A stretch of 64,000 bases of DNA from Nocardioides sp. zg-DK7169 (GCF_013155365.1 NZ_JABJRA010000009.1:1-64000), one strand, 5' to 3'. Numbered from the stretch's first letter, positions 27,509 through 36,043 are shown. Numbers and translations: made by a program. Notes: a model not told the origin generated them from the sequence alone.

Positions 27509-27704
27509 CCGGGCCTCCCGAGACCAGGTGCTGCGGAGCTCTACGACATGACTTCATCCTAGAGACGACCGGGGACATTTCCGGGGCCCCGACCTCCGTC
27601 CCTCCGCCGGCTGTGGAGGGTCGTCGGCAGGCCTGTTGGTGCGCGGGGTCCTGCGCTCCACACCCATGGGATTGGCGACGCCCGATCGCGGGAAGCAGCC
27701 CCGC

Positions 27705-28745
27705 GTGAAGATCCGACTCCTGCGGCCCCTCGCGTCCCTCCTCGCGTCCGGCGGCCTCCTCGTCTCCTCCCTCGCCGTGGCGCCCGCTGCCCGGGCAGCC
27801 GACCCGGTCGGTTTCCTCGACGCTGTCTCAGTCACCCCCGACGGCTACGTCGCCGTCAGCGGCTGGGCGCAGGACCCGGACACCCCGGACGCCGCCGTGG
27901 AGATCCACGTCTACTCCACCACCAGCTACGGCAGCCGCCGGCTCCTCGGAACCACGACGGCCGGTCTCCATCGCGAGGACGTCGGGCCGCACGGGTTCGC
28001 CGCTTCCTTCCAGCCCCCGGGGGACCTGTCCCCGAGCGAGACGGTGTGCGCCTACGCGATCGATCCCACGGGCAGCAACCCGCTGCTCCCGCCATGCCAC
28101 GAGGTGAGGATCCCCCACCCGGATGCGATGGCGTTCCTCGAGGAGCTGAAGGTCCAGCGCACCACGCTCCGAGTCGCCGGCCGCGCGTACGACGCCAACT
28201 CCCAGGGCCGCCCCATCAAGGTGAGGATCTCGATCGACGGCGCTCGGGTCGCCACCGTCCTGGCCAACCGCCCCGCACCGAAGTCCTTCTGGTCGCAGGC
28301 TCCCCACTGGTTCCGGACCAGGGTGAAGCACCCGGTCGGCACCTTCGAGCTCTGCCTACGCCCGGTCAACGTGGGCGCGGGCACCTCCACGGGCGACTGC
28401 CTGATGATGCCGGCCGCCCGGATGACCGGGCCGGCGAAGAAGTCCACCCGGGCCAAGCGGGTGAAGCTGAGCTGGCGTGGCATCCAGACCGAGCAGCTCG
28501 GGCCTGGCCTGCCCTACTCCGTGCGTCACCGCAGCCGACCGGCAGCGCGCACCGGCAAGGGCGGCTGGACCTCGTGGACGGTCCCCGGCGCCCGGCGTGC
28601 GCTGACCACCATGTCGGTCAGGTCGCAGCCGCTGAGGAAGGGGCGCACCTACTGCTTCAGCGTCCGCCCGAATCTCCGCGCGGCAGGGGGCGACGGGAGC
28701 GTCTCGCTCGCCTGGTCGCCTCCGCGCTGCGTCACGCGACGGTGA
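27705..28745 (+). CDS. Secreted hypothetical protein
   Basis: A 346-aa protein if started at the GTG at 27705, which gives a normal signal peptide (KIRLLRPLASLLASGGLLV to APAARAA). An ATG at 27666 would add 13 residues. The mature part has two similar beta-rich segments (GFLDAVSVTPDGYVAVSGWAQD, and AFLEELKVQRTTLRVAGRAYD), which look like a duplicated domain. A C-terminal part has fibronectin-like features (WTSWTVPGARRAL, GRTYCFSVR). No enzyme motif. Its stop lies 5 bp before the direct repeat that bounds the mini-island. Confidence 0.6.
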   Translation: MKIRLLRPLASLLASGGLLVSSLAVAPAARAADPVGFLDAVSVTPDGYVAVSGWAQDPDTPDAAVEIHVYSTTSYGSRRLLGTTTAGLHREDVGPHGFAASFQPPGDLSPSETVCAYAIDPTGSNPLLPPCHEVRIPHPDAMAFLEELKVQRTTLRVAGRAYDANSQGRPIKVRISIDGARVATVLANRPAPKSFWSQAPHWFRTRVKHPVGTFELCLRPVNVGAGTSTGDCLMMPAARMTGPAKKSTRAKRVKLSWRGIQTEQLGPGLPYSVRHRSRPAARTGKGGWTSWTVPGARRALTTMSVRSQPLRKGRTYCFSVRPNLRAAGGDGSVSLAWSPPRCVTRR

Positions 28746-28749
28746 GCCC

Positions 28750-28792
28750 CTCAGGCCACCGTCGACACCGCGGACCCGCTCGCGCCGACCCG
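28750..28792. repeat. Left copy of 43-bp direct repeat (att-like)
   Basis: Matches 30431-30473 with one mismatch (28755 G against 30436 T); the last 37 bp are identical. It begins ctcag and ends gccgacccg. It lies directly after the 27705 gene. Confidence 0.9.
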
Positions 28793-29364
28793 TGGGCGTC
28801 GACCCAACGACAACGGAGCAGCCGCCAATCAGGCCAAAAGAGGTTACCTGGCGCGATCGTTCTTGCCCTCTCCTCGACACTCCTGGCCCCCTAGACATCC
28901 CCACCAAGGGCGCCGGTTTCACCCCCTGTTCGCCACGGGCTCCGCCATTTAGCGCACGACGCGTAGCAGAGCTCCCATGCCATGCGCCCGTCACGTCGCA
29001 GTCGGGCCCTGAGCCAGGCCCCGAGACCACTACGTGAGCAGTAGGAGGTGCGCACGGACCGCCTGGCGCCGCGCCCTCCTGCTTGACGCTGGTCCTCGCC
29101 GACCCCAGCGACACCCGTTGCGGGAGCCGCACTGCAGACCCGAAGCACACCTGCATGGGAGTGGCTGAACACCCCCTTGCTACTCCGTATTGGTGAACCG
29201 TGACTACCCCATCCGATCTGCCCTAGCGGGGCGGCGATTCGTTCGTTGGAAGACAAGAACGAAGGAAGGGGTCGCCGGACCGAACGCTCAAGCACCGTCC
29301 TCCCTCAGGGGACTGTGATTGGTCGAGCCGTCCGGGCTCTTCCCTGAGAGAAGGAGCACTCACC
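28793..29364. other. 572-bp stretch without a recognisable gene
   Basis: The interior of the mini-island between its left repeat and the Ltp gene. Open frames here are short, have no ribosome sites and resemble no family I know. It has less biased base composition than its flanks (for example near 29190-29260), as expected for imported or decayed DNA. The last 60 bp probably hold the promoter of the Ltp gene. Confidence 0.5.
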
Positions 29365-29919
29365 ATGAGCACGAACACGACCGGCGAGATGGATTACAAG
29401 ACCGCGAAGGCCGTCGCCAAGGCCAAGCGCCCGATCTATAAGAAGAAGCGCTACTGGCTGCTGGCGATCGTGGTCCTCGCCATCCTCATCAGCATCGCGA
29501 ACGGGGGCGGCAGCGACTCCGAAGAGCCGGAGGCTGCGAAGGATGCCGGTTCCACCTCGCAGGCCGACAAGCCGAAGAAGGACGAGAAGCCGGCTGACAA
29601 GGCCGAGCCGACTGAGGCGCCCGAGCCCGAGATGACCTCGGGGCAGGAGCGCGCGATCGACGCGGCCGAGTCCTACCTCGACATGACGGCATTCTCCGAG
29701 TCCGGCTTGGTGGAGCAACTTGTCTTCGAGGACTACTCCAAGGCCGACGCGGAGTTCGCCGTGAACAACATCGAGGTCGACTGGACCGAGCAGGCCGCGA
29801 GGTCGGCGGAGGCCTACCTCGACATGACGTCGTTTTCCAAGACGGGCCTCATCGAGCAGCTTGTCTTCGAGGGCTACACGCAGGAGCAGGCCACCGCGGG
29901 CGTCAACGCCGTCTACTGA
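29365..29919 (+). CDS. Ltp-like membrane-anchored protein (candidate superinfection exclusion)
   Basis: A 184-aa protein. It has a basic N-terminus, one transmembrane segment (about 31-47, WLLAIVVLAILISIAN), a charged Lys/Glu/Pro linker (about 50-90) and two tandem Ltp (PF07553-type) repeats. Each repeat has AAESYLDMTAFSESGLVEQL-like and FE.Y.A..AVN-like halves. In streptococcal phage TP-J34 the Ltp lipoprotein blocks injection of phage DNA. Here the anchor is a membrane helix rather than a lipid. A strong site (AGAAGGAG) precedes the ATG. It is the only intact gene of the mini-island. Confidence 0.75.
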   Translation: MSTNTTGEMDYKTAKAVAKAKRPIYKKKRYWLLAIVVLAILISIANGGGSDSEEPEAAKDAGSTSQADKPKKDEKPADKAEPTEAPEPEMTSGQERAIDAAESYLDMTAFSESGLVEQLVFEDYSKADAEFAVNNIEVDWTEQAARSAEAYLDMTSFSKTGLIEQLVFEGYTQEQATAGVNAVY

Positions 29920-29956
29920 TCCGGGCTGAAGTCCCGCCCGCGGGCGATCGAAAATG

Positions 29957-29977
29957 GCCCCTGTACCCCGCAGGGGC
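29957..29977. terminator. Short hairpin after the Ltp gene
   Basis: Stem gcccct/aggggc with a 9-nt loop, 38 bp past the stop codon. Confidence 0.45.
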
Positions 29978-30010
29978 GCTCTCGCGTTGTCGGCGAGGCC
30001 CGGAGTGACA

Positions 30011-30143
30011 GCAGGCCGGCAACCCGGCCGTACGCAGCACGAACTTGCAGGTGTTCACCGCCGCGAACCCCTGCTGGTCCCCTCAAGGACTACGGTCCAA
30101 CCGGTGTCCTCGAACAGGATCGCGTCCACGAATGTCGACGCCC
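30011..30143 (-). pseudogene. Decayed cpaF/tadA fragment
   Basis: The minus strand aligns with cpaF at about 46461-46590 at roughly 70% identity. It shares a 15-base run (gcagcacgaacttgc) and the coding pattern FVDA.L.E....VVLEG.SRG, then AVN..KFVLR. One frameshift separates the two parts, so it is not functional. It represents only about 40 codons just upstream of the P-loop region. The 30150-30430 stretch beside it shows nothing I can assign. Confidence 0.6.
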
Positions 30144-30430
30144 TTACCGGTCGGGCACACAGGGCTCTAGCGCATCACATGGAGACGGTTGAGCGCGGCC
30201 ACCCGCAGCCTGGATGGCCGCGTTCAATCACGCGCGCGTCGCCCCAGGCACCAAACGCGTGGCAAGAGGACCTGGCAGGCACGACGATCGCGAAGTGGCC
30301 TGGCAGGCGCCGCGAGACGCACGGCTTGCGGCTGTCGGGTTCCCCACCGAGCACAGCGGGTCAATCGCCGCGCCGAGCCGCGCCGGGCAAGCTAGCTGGC
30401 TGCCGCGAAGCGCCTCCAGAATGGCGAGCA

Positions 30431-30473
30431 CTCAGTCCACCGTCGACACCGCGGACCCGCTCGCGCCGACCCG
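30431..30473. repeat. Right copy of 43-bp direct repeat, within the tadG-like gene end
   Basis: Contains the stop codon (tca on the plus strand at 30432-30434) and the last 13 codons of the tadG-like gene. See the left copy at 28750-28792. Confidence 0.9.
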
Positions 30474-30899
30474 GGGCTGGGAGGGCGAACCGGGGAAGGT
30501 GAGCGGCAGGTCGAGCGGGGCGCTCAGCTCGACGGTGACCCGCTGGTCCGCCGAGATCCCCACCCGGAAGGTCAGACCGGGGAAGCGGCCATGCGCGCCG
30601 ACCTGTTGCAGGTAGTCCGCGACCGAGGCCCGCACGGTCGCCTCGCTGACCCGCAGCCGCTCCTCGGGGACCCCGTCGGTGTAGACGTCGACGCCGGTGG
30701 CGCCCAGGTCCGCACCGTGCAGCGCCGCGCCGTCGGCCAGCGAGCTCAGCTCGGAGCGCTGGAGATAGGCGGCCGTCGCGTCGATGACGACCGCGACGGC
30801 CAGCGCGAGGACCAGCGCGAACCCGATGATCAGCGGGGAGACCGACCCACCCTCCATGCCCTGCCCACGCGCTCGGAGCGGCGGTAACGGGGGCGTCAC
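30432..30899 (-). CDS. TadG-like pilus assembly protein
   Basis: A 155-aa protein starting at the GTG at 30899, which overlaps the upstream stop (GTGA). The N-terminal hydrophobic helix follows Gly/Ser residues (GGSVSPLIIGFALVLALAVAVVIDATAAYLQR), then SSLADGAALHGAD, the hallmark of putative Flp pilus-assembly TadG-like N-terminal domains. Members are minor pilin-like or secreted proteins of the Tad system. It is the last gene of the pilus operon, and its 3' end carries the 43-bp direct repeat. Confidence 0.78.
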   Translation of the reverse strand: MTPPLPPLRARGQGMEGGSVSPLIIGFALVLALAVAVVIDATAAYLQRSELSSLADGAALHGADLGATGVDVYTDGVPEERLRVSEATVRASVADYLQQVGAHGRFPGLTFRVGISADQRVTVELSAPLDLPLTFPGSPSQPRVGASGSAVSTVD

Positions 30900-31360
30900 C
30901 GGACCTCCTGGTACTGCCCGATCGGCACCGTGTGGCTCGCGTCGAGGGCGAACCGGCCGCGCTCGGCCCCGAGCGCGTCGGGCAGCACCGGCAGCGCCAC
31001 GCTGGAGCTGATGCGCACCGTGATCACCGAGGTCCCGCTGTGGCAGTCGGCGTGCGGTGTGCAGCTCACCTCCACCTGCAGCGGGGCCGAGCCGATCCCC
31101 TGGTCGCGCAAGGCCTGGCGCGCCGCCTCCTCCGCGCGCTGCCGTCCCTCCGCATCGCTCGGCGCCAGGGCGTAGGCCCGCCCGGCGGCCCGGGCGGCCG
31201 CGCTCACGGCGTACGCGCCGCGCTGCACCTCGAAGACCGACAGCACGATCCACAGCAGCGGCACCAGGAGCAGCAGCCCGAGCCAGACCAGCTCGACCAG
31301 CGCGCTGCCCTCTTCACCGCGGTCCCCGAGCCGATGCCCCCGCCGGACGCCGGGCATCAC
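30896..31360 (-). CDS. TadE-family pseudopilin
   Basis: A 154-aa protein with a basic leader, then EEGSALVELVWLGLLLLVPLLWIVLSVFEVQRG. This is the Glu-containing cleavage/methylation region and hydrophobic helix of TadE-like minor pilins. The rest is a small exported domain with one Cys pair (VSCTPHADCHSG). Start is the GTG at 31360 or the ATG at 31357, both overlapping the previous stop. It would need a prepilin peptidase, which is not in this window. Confidence 0.75.
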   Translation of the reverse strand: MMPGVRRGHRLGDRGEEGSALVELVWLGLLLLVPLLWIVLSVFEVQRGAYAVSAAARAAGRAYALAPSDAEGRQRAEEAARQALRDQGIGSAPLQVEVSCTPHADCHSGTSVITVRISSSVALPVLPDALGAERGRFALDASHTVPIGQYQEVR

Positions 31361-31776
31361 GGCGCCACCTGCGCCGTCTCCTCGACCGCGTGCGCGGTGA
31401 CCACCACGTCGACGCCCGGACCGCCCAGCCCCAGCGCCGGGACGCTGGCGCGCACCGTCACCTCGATCATCGGCTGGCCGTCCTGCACCACCTGCCGTGC
31501 GCTCACGTCGCGCGCAAACCGCCCCGAGACCGCGCCCTCGACCTGGGAGCGCGTGCGCGCGACGCCGTCCGCGGGGCCCCGATCGGCGGTCGCGGCGTAC
31601 CGCGCACCCTCCGAGGCGGCCGCGGCCAGCGTGTTGCGCACGAAGAGCGTCAGCGCGACCTGCAGAATCCCCAGCACCAGCGGGACCAGCACCAGCACGA
31701 CCAGCACGAAGTCCGCGACGGCGCTGCCGCGCTCGCCCGCGTCCGGTGGTCGAGCCCGGCCAGCCCCCGCGGGCAC
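31357..31776 (-). CDS. TadE-family pseudopilin
   Basis: A 139-aa protein started at the GTG at 31776, which shares a base with the stop of the pilin gene (TAGTG). It has the GERGSAVADFVLVVLVLVPL helix, followed by the conserved LFVRNTLAAAASEGARYAA block of TadE proteins. Probably a minor pilin that primes or caps the Flp pilus. Coupled to both neighbours. Confidence 0.78.
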   Translation of the reverse strand: MPAGAGRARPPDAGERGSAVADFVLVVLVLVPLVLGILQVALTLFVRNTLAAAASEGARYAATADRGPADGVARTRSQVEGAVSGRFARDVSARQVVQDGQPMIEVTVRASVPALGLGGPGVDVVVTAHAVEETAQVAP

Positions 31777-31973
31777 TACTGCACCTTGGACAGCGCGTTG
31801 GTCAACATCCTGGTCAGCTGCGGTTGGGCGACGGCGGTGATCGCACCGACCAGACCGACCGTCATCAGGGTGACGAGCACCCACCCGGGTACGTCGCCGC
31901 GCTCGTCGCGGCGCCCACGCGCCACCACGAGCGTGGCCTGCAGCCTGACCAGGAGAAGCAGGAGGTGGGTCAT
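31776..31973 (-). CDS. flp: Flp-type major pilin (small)
   Basis: A 65-aa protein whose mature part after RGD is a single hydrophobic helix (GWVLVTLMTVGLVGAITAV) and a short polar tail ending LTNALSKVQ, the size and shape of Flp/Tad major pilins. The classical Glu at +5 and Tyr at +6 are not seen, so cleavage by the prepilin peptidase is uncertain. ATG at 31973 with a GGAG ribosome site. A run of eleven C residues lies 28-38 nt upstream on the coding strand. Confidence 0.6.
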   Translation of the reverse strand: MTHLLLLLVRLQATLVVARGRRDERGDVPGWVLVTLMTVGLVGAITAVAQPQLTRMLTNALSKVQ

Positions 31974-32000
31974 GAGGGGCTCCGATCTGTCCGGGTTCGC

Positions 32001-32011
32001 GGGGGGGGGGG
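32001..32011. repeat. 11-bp homopolymeric G tract upstream of the pilin gene
   Basis: Eleven consecutive G on the plus strand (C on the coding strand of flp), between the end of tadC (32032) and the flp start (31973). Such tracts slip during replication and can alter promoter spacing. Confidence 0.85.
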
Positions 32012-32031
32012 TAAAGCAGGGTCTGGAGTGG

Positions 32032-32973
32032 TCAGGGAGTGGTCAACGAGAGCCCGACGGCGCCCGGCCAGAACGCAAAGAGCACGGTCACCGGGAGCAC
32101 GAGAAAGACGACGGGCACCATCATCGCGACCTCCTTGCGGGCCGCGACCTCGATCAGCTCACGCCGGCCCGCCTCGCGGACGTCGGCGGCCTGCGCGTGC
32201 AGGACGTCGGCCAGCGGGGTGCCGCGCTCGGAGGCAACGGCGATGCCCTGGGCGAAGCGAGCTACCAGCGGGAGCCCGCTGCGCGCGGCCAGGGCGTCGA
32301 AGGCGGAGGCCACCGGCTCCCCGGTGCGTACGGCGGCGAGCACCACGGCGAGCTCGTCGGAGAGGTCTCCCCCGCTGCGGCGTACGACGCGGTCCAGCGC
32401 CGAGACCGGGCTCTCCCCCGCGGCGACCGCCAGCGCGAGCAGCTCCGCGACCGTCGGGAACTCCTCGAGGATCCGCCGCTCGCGCGCCTTGACCTGCGAG
32501 GACAGCCAGGTGTCGCGGGCCAGCACGCCGCACACGAAGGCGACCGCACAGACCAGGAGCGACGCCAGCGCGGCGCCGGGCGCCGTCATCGCGCGCAGCA
32601 GCCCCCAGGCCGCCGCGACCGCGAAGCCGGCCAGGCCCCACAGCACCTGCTCGACCCGGAACTCCTGGACCGTGGTCTCGAGACCGGCGCGCTCGAGCCG
32701 GCGGCGTACGGACGTGGCGCCGCCGAGCACCCGCTCCACCGCCTCCGCCGCGGAGCGCAACACCGGCCCGAAGACGCCGACCGCGGCGGCCGCGGGCGAC
32801 GCCGAGGGGGCTGCGGCGGCCGGGCCGGCCCCGTGGCGCGGCAGGTCGCGCACCCACGGCAGCACCCGCTCGGCCAGCGGCACCCGGCGCATCGCGACCA
32901 GGCGGGACACGACCAGCAGCAGTCCGCCGGCGAGCGTCGCGCCGAGCACGGCTCCCCACATCGCGAGGCTCAC
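32032..32973 (-). CDS. tadC: TadC-like pilus assembly membrane protein (T2SF domain)
   Basis: A 313-aa protein starting at the GTG at 32973, which overlaps the tadB stop. It has an N-terminal transmembrane helix, a central pair of helices (about 145-185), a T2SSF domain (EEFPTVAELLALAVAAGESPVSALD) and a C-terminal helix (MMVPVVFLVLPVTVLFAFW). It forms the inner-membrane platform of the Tad machine with TadB. Confidence 0.85.
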   Translation of the reverse strand: MSLAMWGAVLGATLAGGLLLVVSRLVAMRRVPLAERVLPWVRDLPRHGAGPAAAAPSASPAAAAVGVFGPVLRSAAEAVERVLGGATSVRRRLERAGLETTVQEFRVEQVLWGLAGFAVAAAWGLLRAMTAPGAALASLLVCAVAFVCGVLARDTWLSSQVKARERRILEEFPTVAELLALAVAAGESPVSALDRVVRRSGGDLSDELAVVLAAVRTGEPVASAFDALAARSGLPLVARFAQGIAVASERGTPLADVLHAQAADVREAGRRELIEVAARKEVAMMVPVVFLVLPVTVLFAFWPGAVGLSLTTP

Positions 32974-33821
32974 GACAGGATCCGTCGCTCGACCGGTAGC
33001 CGTCCGATGCGCATCATCACGCGGTAGGCGACCGCGCAGATCCCGGCGCCCACGACCAGCACGACCACGCCCGCGGGCGTGGCGTAGCGCCGGATTGCCT
33101 CGCCCTGGAGCGAGAGCATCAGCAGCACCACCCACGGCGCCGCGACCGCCAGCCGGGCGCCGTTGACCGTCCAGGACTGCCGCGACTCCAGCTCGGAGCG
33201 CGTCCGGGCCTCTTCACGCAGGTAGCCCGACAGGTTGCGCAGCAGCCGGCCGAGCTCGCCGCCACCCACCTCACGAGCGATCCGCAGCCCCTCCACGACC
33301 CGGTCGCCGACGGGGTCGGACAGCCGGTCCTTGAGCCGGTCGAGGCAGTCGCCGAAGCGGCCGGTGACCTGGTAGTCGAGGGCGAAGGACTGGAACGCCG
33401 GCTGGAGCGGCTCGGGCCCGCGGGTGCCCAGCGCGGCCAGCCCGTCCGGGAGCGACATCCCCGCGCGTACGGCCGAGGCGAGGTTGTCGACCGCCTCGGG
33501 CCAGACCTCGGCGAACTCCCGCTGGCGCCGGCGCGCGCGGCCGGTGACGACGGCGACCGGCAGGTAGCCGCCGAGCAGGCCGAAGACGAGGGCGACCGGG
33601 GCGGTGCGGGAGACGACCTGGATCGCCAACGCGGCCACCATGCCCACGGCCACGCAGAGCAGCACGAAGCCCGGCGCCGACACCCCCTGCAGCCCGGCCC
33701 GGGCGAGCAGCCGGGTCACCCGCCCCTCCTCGCGCGGTGCGCGCTCGGGGTGCGGCAGCGCGAACGCCGACCAGATGAGCACCAGCCCGATGCCCACCCC
33801 GAGACCGACCAGCGCGCCCAT
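32970..33821 (-). CDS. tadB: TadB-like pilus assembly membrane protein (T2SF domain)
   Basis: A 283-aa integral membrane protein with helices near 1-20, 50-90 and 230-270. The T2SSF domain runs EVWPEAVDNLASAVRAGMSLPDGLAAL to IAREVGGGELGRLLRNLS. Its ATG overlaps the cpaF stop (ATGA). It interacts with the CpaF motor, which is disrupted in this genome, so it may be poorly expressed or useless in the integrated state. Confidence 0.87.
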   Translation of the reverse strand: MGALVGLGVGIGLVLIWSAFALPHPERAPREEGRVTRLLARAGLQGVSAPGFVLLCVAVGMVAALAIQVVSRTAPVALVFGLLGGYLPVAVVTGRARRRQREFAEVWPEAVDNLASAVRAGMSLPDGLAALGTRGPEPLQPAFQSFALDYQVTGRFGDCLDRLKDRLSDPVGDRVVEGLRIAREVGGGELGRLLRNLSGYLREEARTRSELESRQSWTVNGARLAVAAPWVVLLMLSLQGEAIRRYATPAGVVVLVVGAGICAVAYRVMMRIGRLPVERRILS

Positions 33822-34471
33822 CAGGACGCCCCGCGCTCCTGCTCGGCGACCGAGCCGGGCTCGGCCAGCAGCGCGTGCACGTCGATCCCGGCCCGCTCGT
33901 AGAGCTCGACGCGCGGCGGCATCCCCCGGGTCCGCCGCAGGTCACCGCCGCGCCGCTCGAAGATCGGCTCGACCTCGATGACGTCGTTCTCCACCCGACC
34001 CGGCACGGCCACGATCTCGTTGACCCGCCGTACGCCGTGCTGGTCGATGCCCAGGTGGACCACGAGGTCCACCGAGGACGCCACGGTCGGCACCACGAAG
34101 CGCGCCGAGATGTTCTCCCCGGCCAGGAGCGGCAGCGTGCACATCTTCACCAGCGCCTCGCGGGCGCTGTTGGCGTGCAGTGTCCCCATCCCCGGCAGGC
34201 CGGCGTTGAGCGCGAGCAGCAGGTCGAGGCACTCCTCCGCCCGCACCTCCCCCACGATCAGGCGGCTCGGCCGCATCCGCAGGCTCTCCTTGACCAGGTC
34301 GCGCAGCCGGATCTCACCGGTGCCCTCCAGCCCGGACTGGCGCGTCTGCATCGGCACCCAGTCCGGGTGCGGGAAGCGCAGCTCGAAGACCTCCTCGACC
34401 GAGACGATCCGCTCCCCGCCGGGGATCGCCGCCGCGAGGCAGTTCAACATCGTGGTCTTCCCGGTCTGCGT
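33821..34471 (-). pseudogene. cpaF: CpaF/TadA pilus ATPase, C-terminal half (separated by element)
   Basis: About 216 codons from TQTGKTTMLNCLAAAIPGG at the element junction to the normal C-terminus. It keeps the Walker B-type region (MRPSRLIVGEVR), the His box GTLHANSA and the C-terminal domain. It has no start of its own before the Met after GKTT and has lost the first half of the P-loop. Joined to the 46344-47018 half it would rebuild a protein of about 430 aa, normal for CpaF. The coding sequence itself looks undamaged. Confidence 0.9.
34461..34471. other. Left attachment junction (att core) of the element
   Basis: The core ccggtctgcgt here matches ccggcctgcgt at 46363-46373 except for one base. 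Left of it is cpaF C-half sequence and right of it element sequence. Inverted repeats lie just inside the element (caacc/ggttg at about 34473-34483; gctaac/gttagc at about 34483-34500), as expected for an integrase-binding arm. Confidence 0.75.
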
Positions 34472-34516
34472 ACAACCCGGTTGCTAACAAGGTGGTTAGC
34501 GGCCATCGTTCTCGGC

Positions 34517-36037
34517 ATGCCCGCCACCGCTCGCCGCTGCGCCATCTACGTCCGGATCTCCGTCGCCCAGGAGGCGTCAGTGTCCATCGACCGCCAGGTG
34601 GAGGCGGCTGAACAGTACGCCGCCGCTCGCGGTTGGCAGGTCGTCGCGACGTTCCGCGACGAGGGCGTCAGCGCGACCCACAACAAGCCCGAGGACCGCG
34701 CCGGGTGGCGGGCGCTGCTGGACTCCCCCGAGAGCTTCGACGCCGTCGTCATCTGGAAGCTCGACCGGCTCGCGCGCCGGGTGCTGGACTTCCACCTCGC
34801 CAACGAGGCGCTCCAACAACGGGGCGCGGGAATCGTCGCCGTGGAGAACGCCATCGACATGACGACCCCGGACGGGCGGTTCGTCGCGGGCGTCCTGGCC
34901 ACCTTCGCGGAGTACGAGGCCGACGCCATCTCGGCGCGCGTCAAGGCCGCGAGGAACCACCTGTTGAAGGCGGGGCGGGTCGTCGGCGGGACCGTGCCAT
35001 ACGGCTGGCGCTCGGTCCCCAACCCCGACGGCAACGGCTACGTCCTGGCCAAGGACCCCGACCGCATCGACTTCGTGCGTGGGGCGGCTGAGCGAGTCGC
35101 GGCGGGTGCGTCGATCTACTCGACCGTCCAGTGGCTCAACGAGGTCGGCGCCCCGCTGCCCGGCGTATCGCAGGCGAGCCGCAAGCGCGACGGCTGGGCG
35201 TACTCCACGGTCGAGCGACTGCTGCGCAACCCGGTGCTTGCGGGCATGACCGCCTACAACCCCGGCAACGTCAGCAAGCAACGCGGGACGGAGGTCCTCC
35301 GCGACCCCGACACCGGCTTGCCCGTCGTGGACGAGTCGGTCGCGATCATGACGCCGCCCGAGTGGCGGGCGATGGTGCAGAAGCTCGACGCGCGCAACAC
35401 CGCGCAGAGCAAGCCCCGCGCGATGCGCGCCAAGACCTCCGGGCTGCTGTCGGGGCTCGTCTACTGCGGCGAACACGACGGCGAGGCGGTGCGCATGCAC
35501 CGGGGCACGGTCCAGAACCGGCCCGGCTACTACTGCCCGAGCTGCCACATGGCGATCAGCAACTTCGAGGACGCCGTGGTCGAGGAGTTCCTGCGCCAGC
35601 GCGGCGACCAGCTGCGCCTGTCGGTTGTCGAGGAGGTGCACGAGGGCGGGGCGGCGCTGCTGCCCGAGATCGAGCACCGGCTGGCCGAGCTCGGCGCGGC
35701 ACTCCAGGCCACGGACGATGACGACGAAGCCGACCGGCTCACCGCCGAGATTGCCGGGCTGCGGAAGCTCCGGCGCGAGGCCCGAGCGAAGGCCCCGAGG
35801 GTCACTCTCCGCGCCGTCGAAGGCTCGCAGACCTTCGGGGAGGACTGGGCTCAGGCTGGCACCGTCGAAACCCGGAGGGCAGTCCTGGACGACGCCCTCC
35901 GGCGCGTGTGGGTGCGACGCGGCCGACCGGGGCGACGTACTCCGGCGCAGCTGCTCGCGCGGCTCACCTTCGACTGGCATCCGGCTGGCCAGGTCGAGGC
36001 CCCGACCGATGAGGACCTGGCTTACTGGGCGGACTAG
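34517..36037 (+). CDS. Large serine integrase
   Basis: A 506-aa recombinase starting at the ATG at 34517, 45 bp inside the left junction. The N-terminal resolvase domain (1-150) has the catalytic Ser in YVRISVAQEAS and the usual WKLDRLARR. A Recombinase domain follows (PYGWRS, then WAYSTVERLLRNPVLAGM), then a zinc ribbon (YCGEHDG ... YYCPSC) and a coiled coil (about 375-425), the full set for phage-type integrases. It should catalyse attP x attB integration at the cpaF P-loop and, with a directionality factor, excision. It ends convergent with the next gene. Confidence 0.93.
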   Translation: MPATARRCAIYVRISVAQEASVSIDRQVEAAEQYAAARGWQVVATFRDEGVSATHNKPEDRAGWRALLDSPESFDAVVIWKLDRLARRVLDFHLANEALQQRGAGIVAVENAIDMTTPDGRFVAGVLATFAEYEADAISARVKAARNHLLKAGRVVGGTVPYGWRSVPNPDGNGYVLAKDPDRIDFVRGAAERVAAGASIYSTVQWLNEVGAPLPGVSQASRKRDGWAYSTVERLLRNPVLAGMTAYNPGNVSKQRGTEVLRDPDTGLPVVDESVAIMTPPEWRAMVQKLDARNTAQSKPRAMRAKTSGLLSGLVYCGEHDGEAVRMHRGTVQNRPGYYCPSCHMAISNFEDAVVEEFLRQRGDQLRLSVVEEVHEGGAALLPEIEHRLAELGAALQATDDDDEADRLTAEIAGLRKLRREARAKAPRVTLRAVEGSQTFGEDWAQAGTVETRRAVLDDALRRVWVRRGRPGRRTPAQLLARLTFDWHPAGQVEAPTDEDLAYWAD

Positions 36038-36043
36038 GCGACG

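Larger units (their letters stand above)
28750..30473. mobile_element. Mini-island at the 3' end of the Tad operon (Ltp-bearing, no integrase)
   Basis: Bounded by a direct repeat of 43 bp with one mismatch (28750-28792 and 30431-30473). The right copy contains the last codons and stop of the tadG-like gene; the left copy attaches to nothing. Duplicated gene ends like this are the footprint of site-specific integration. The interior holds an Ltp-like exclusion protein and a decayed cpaF fragment, but no integrase, so it is either a remnant or moved by an enzyme encoded elsewhere. Confidence 0.6.

Noticed and set aside
29954-30502. 182-codon open frame covering the end of the mini-island
   Set aside because: Runs through the decayed cpaF fragment, the direct repeat and the end of the tadG-like gene on the other strand; no ribosome site or family match.
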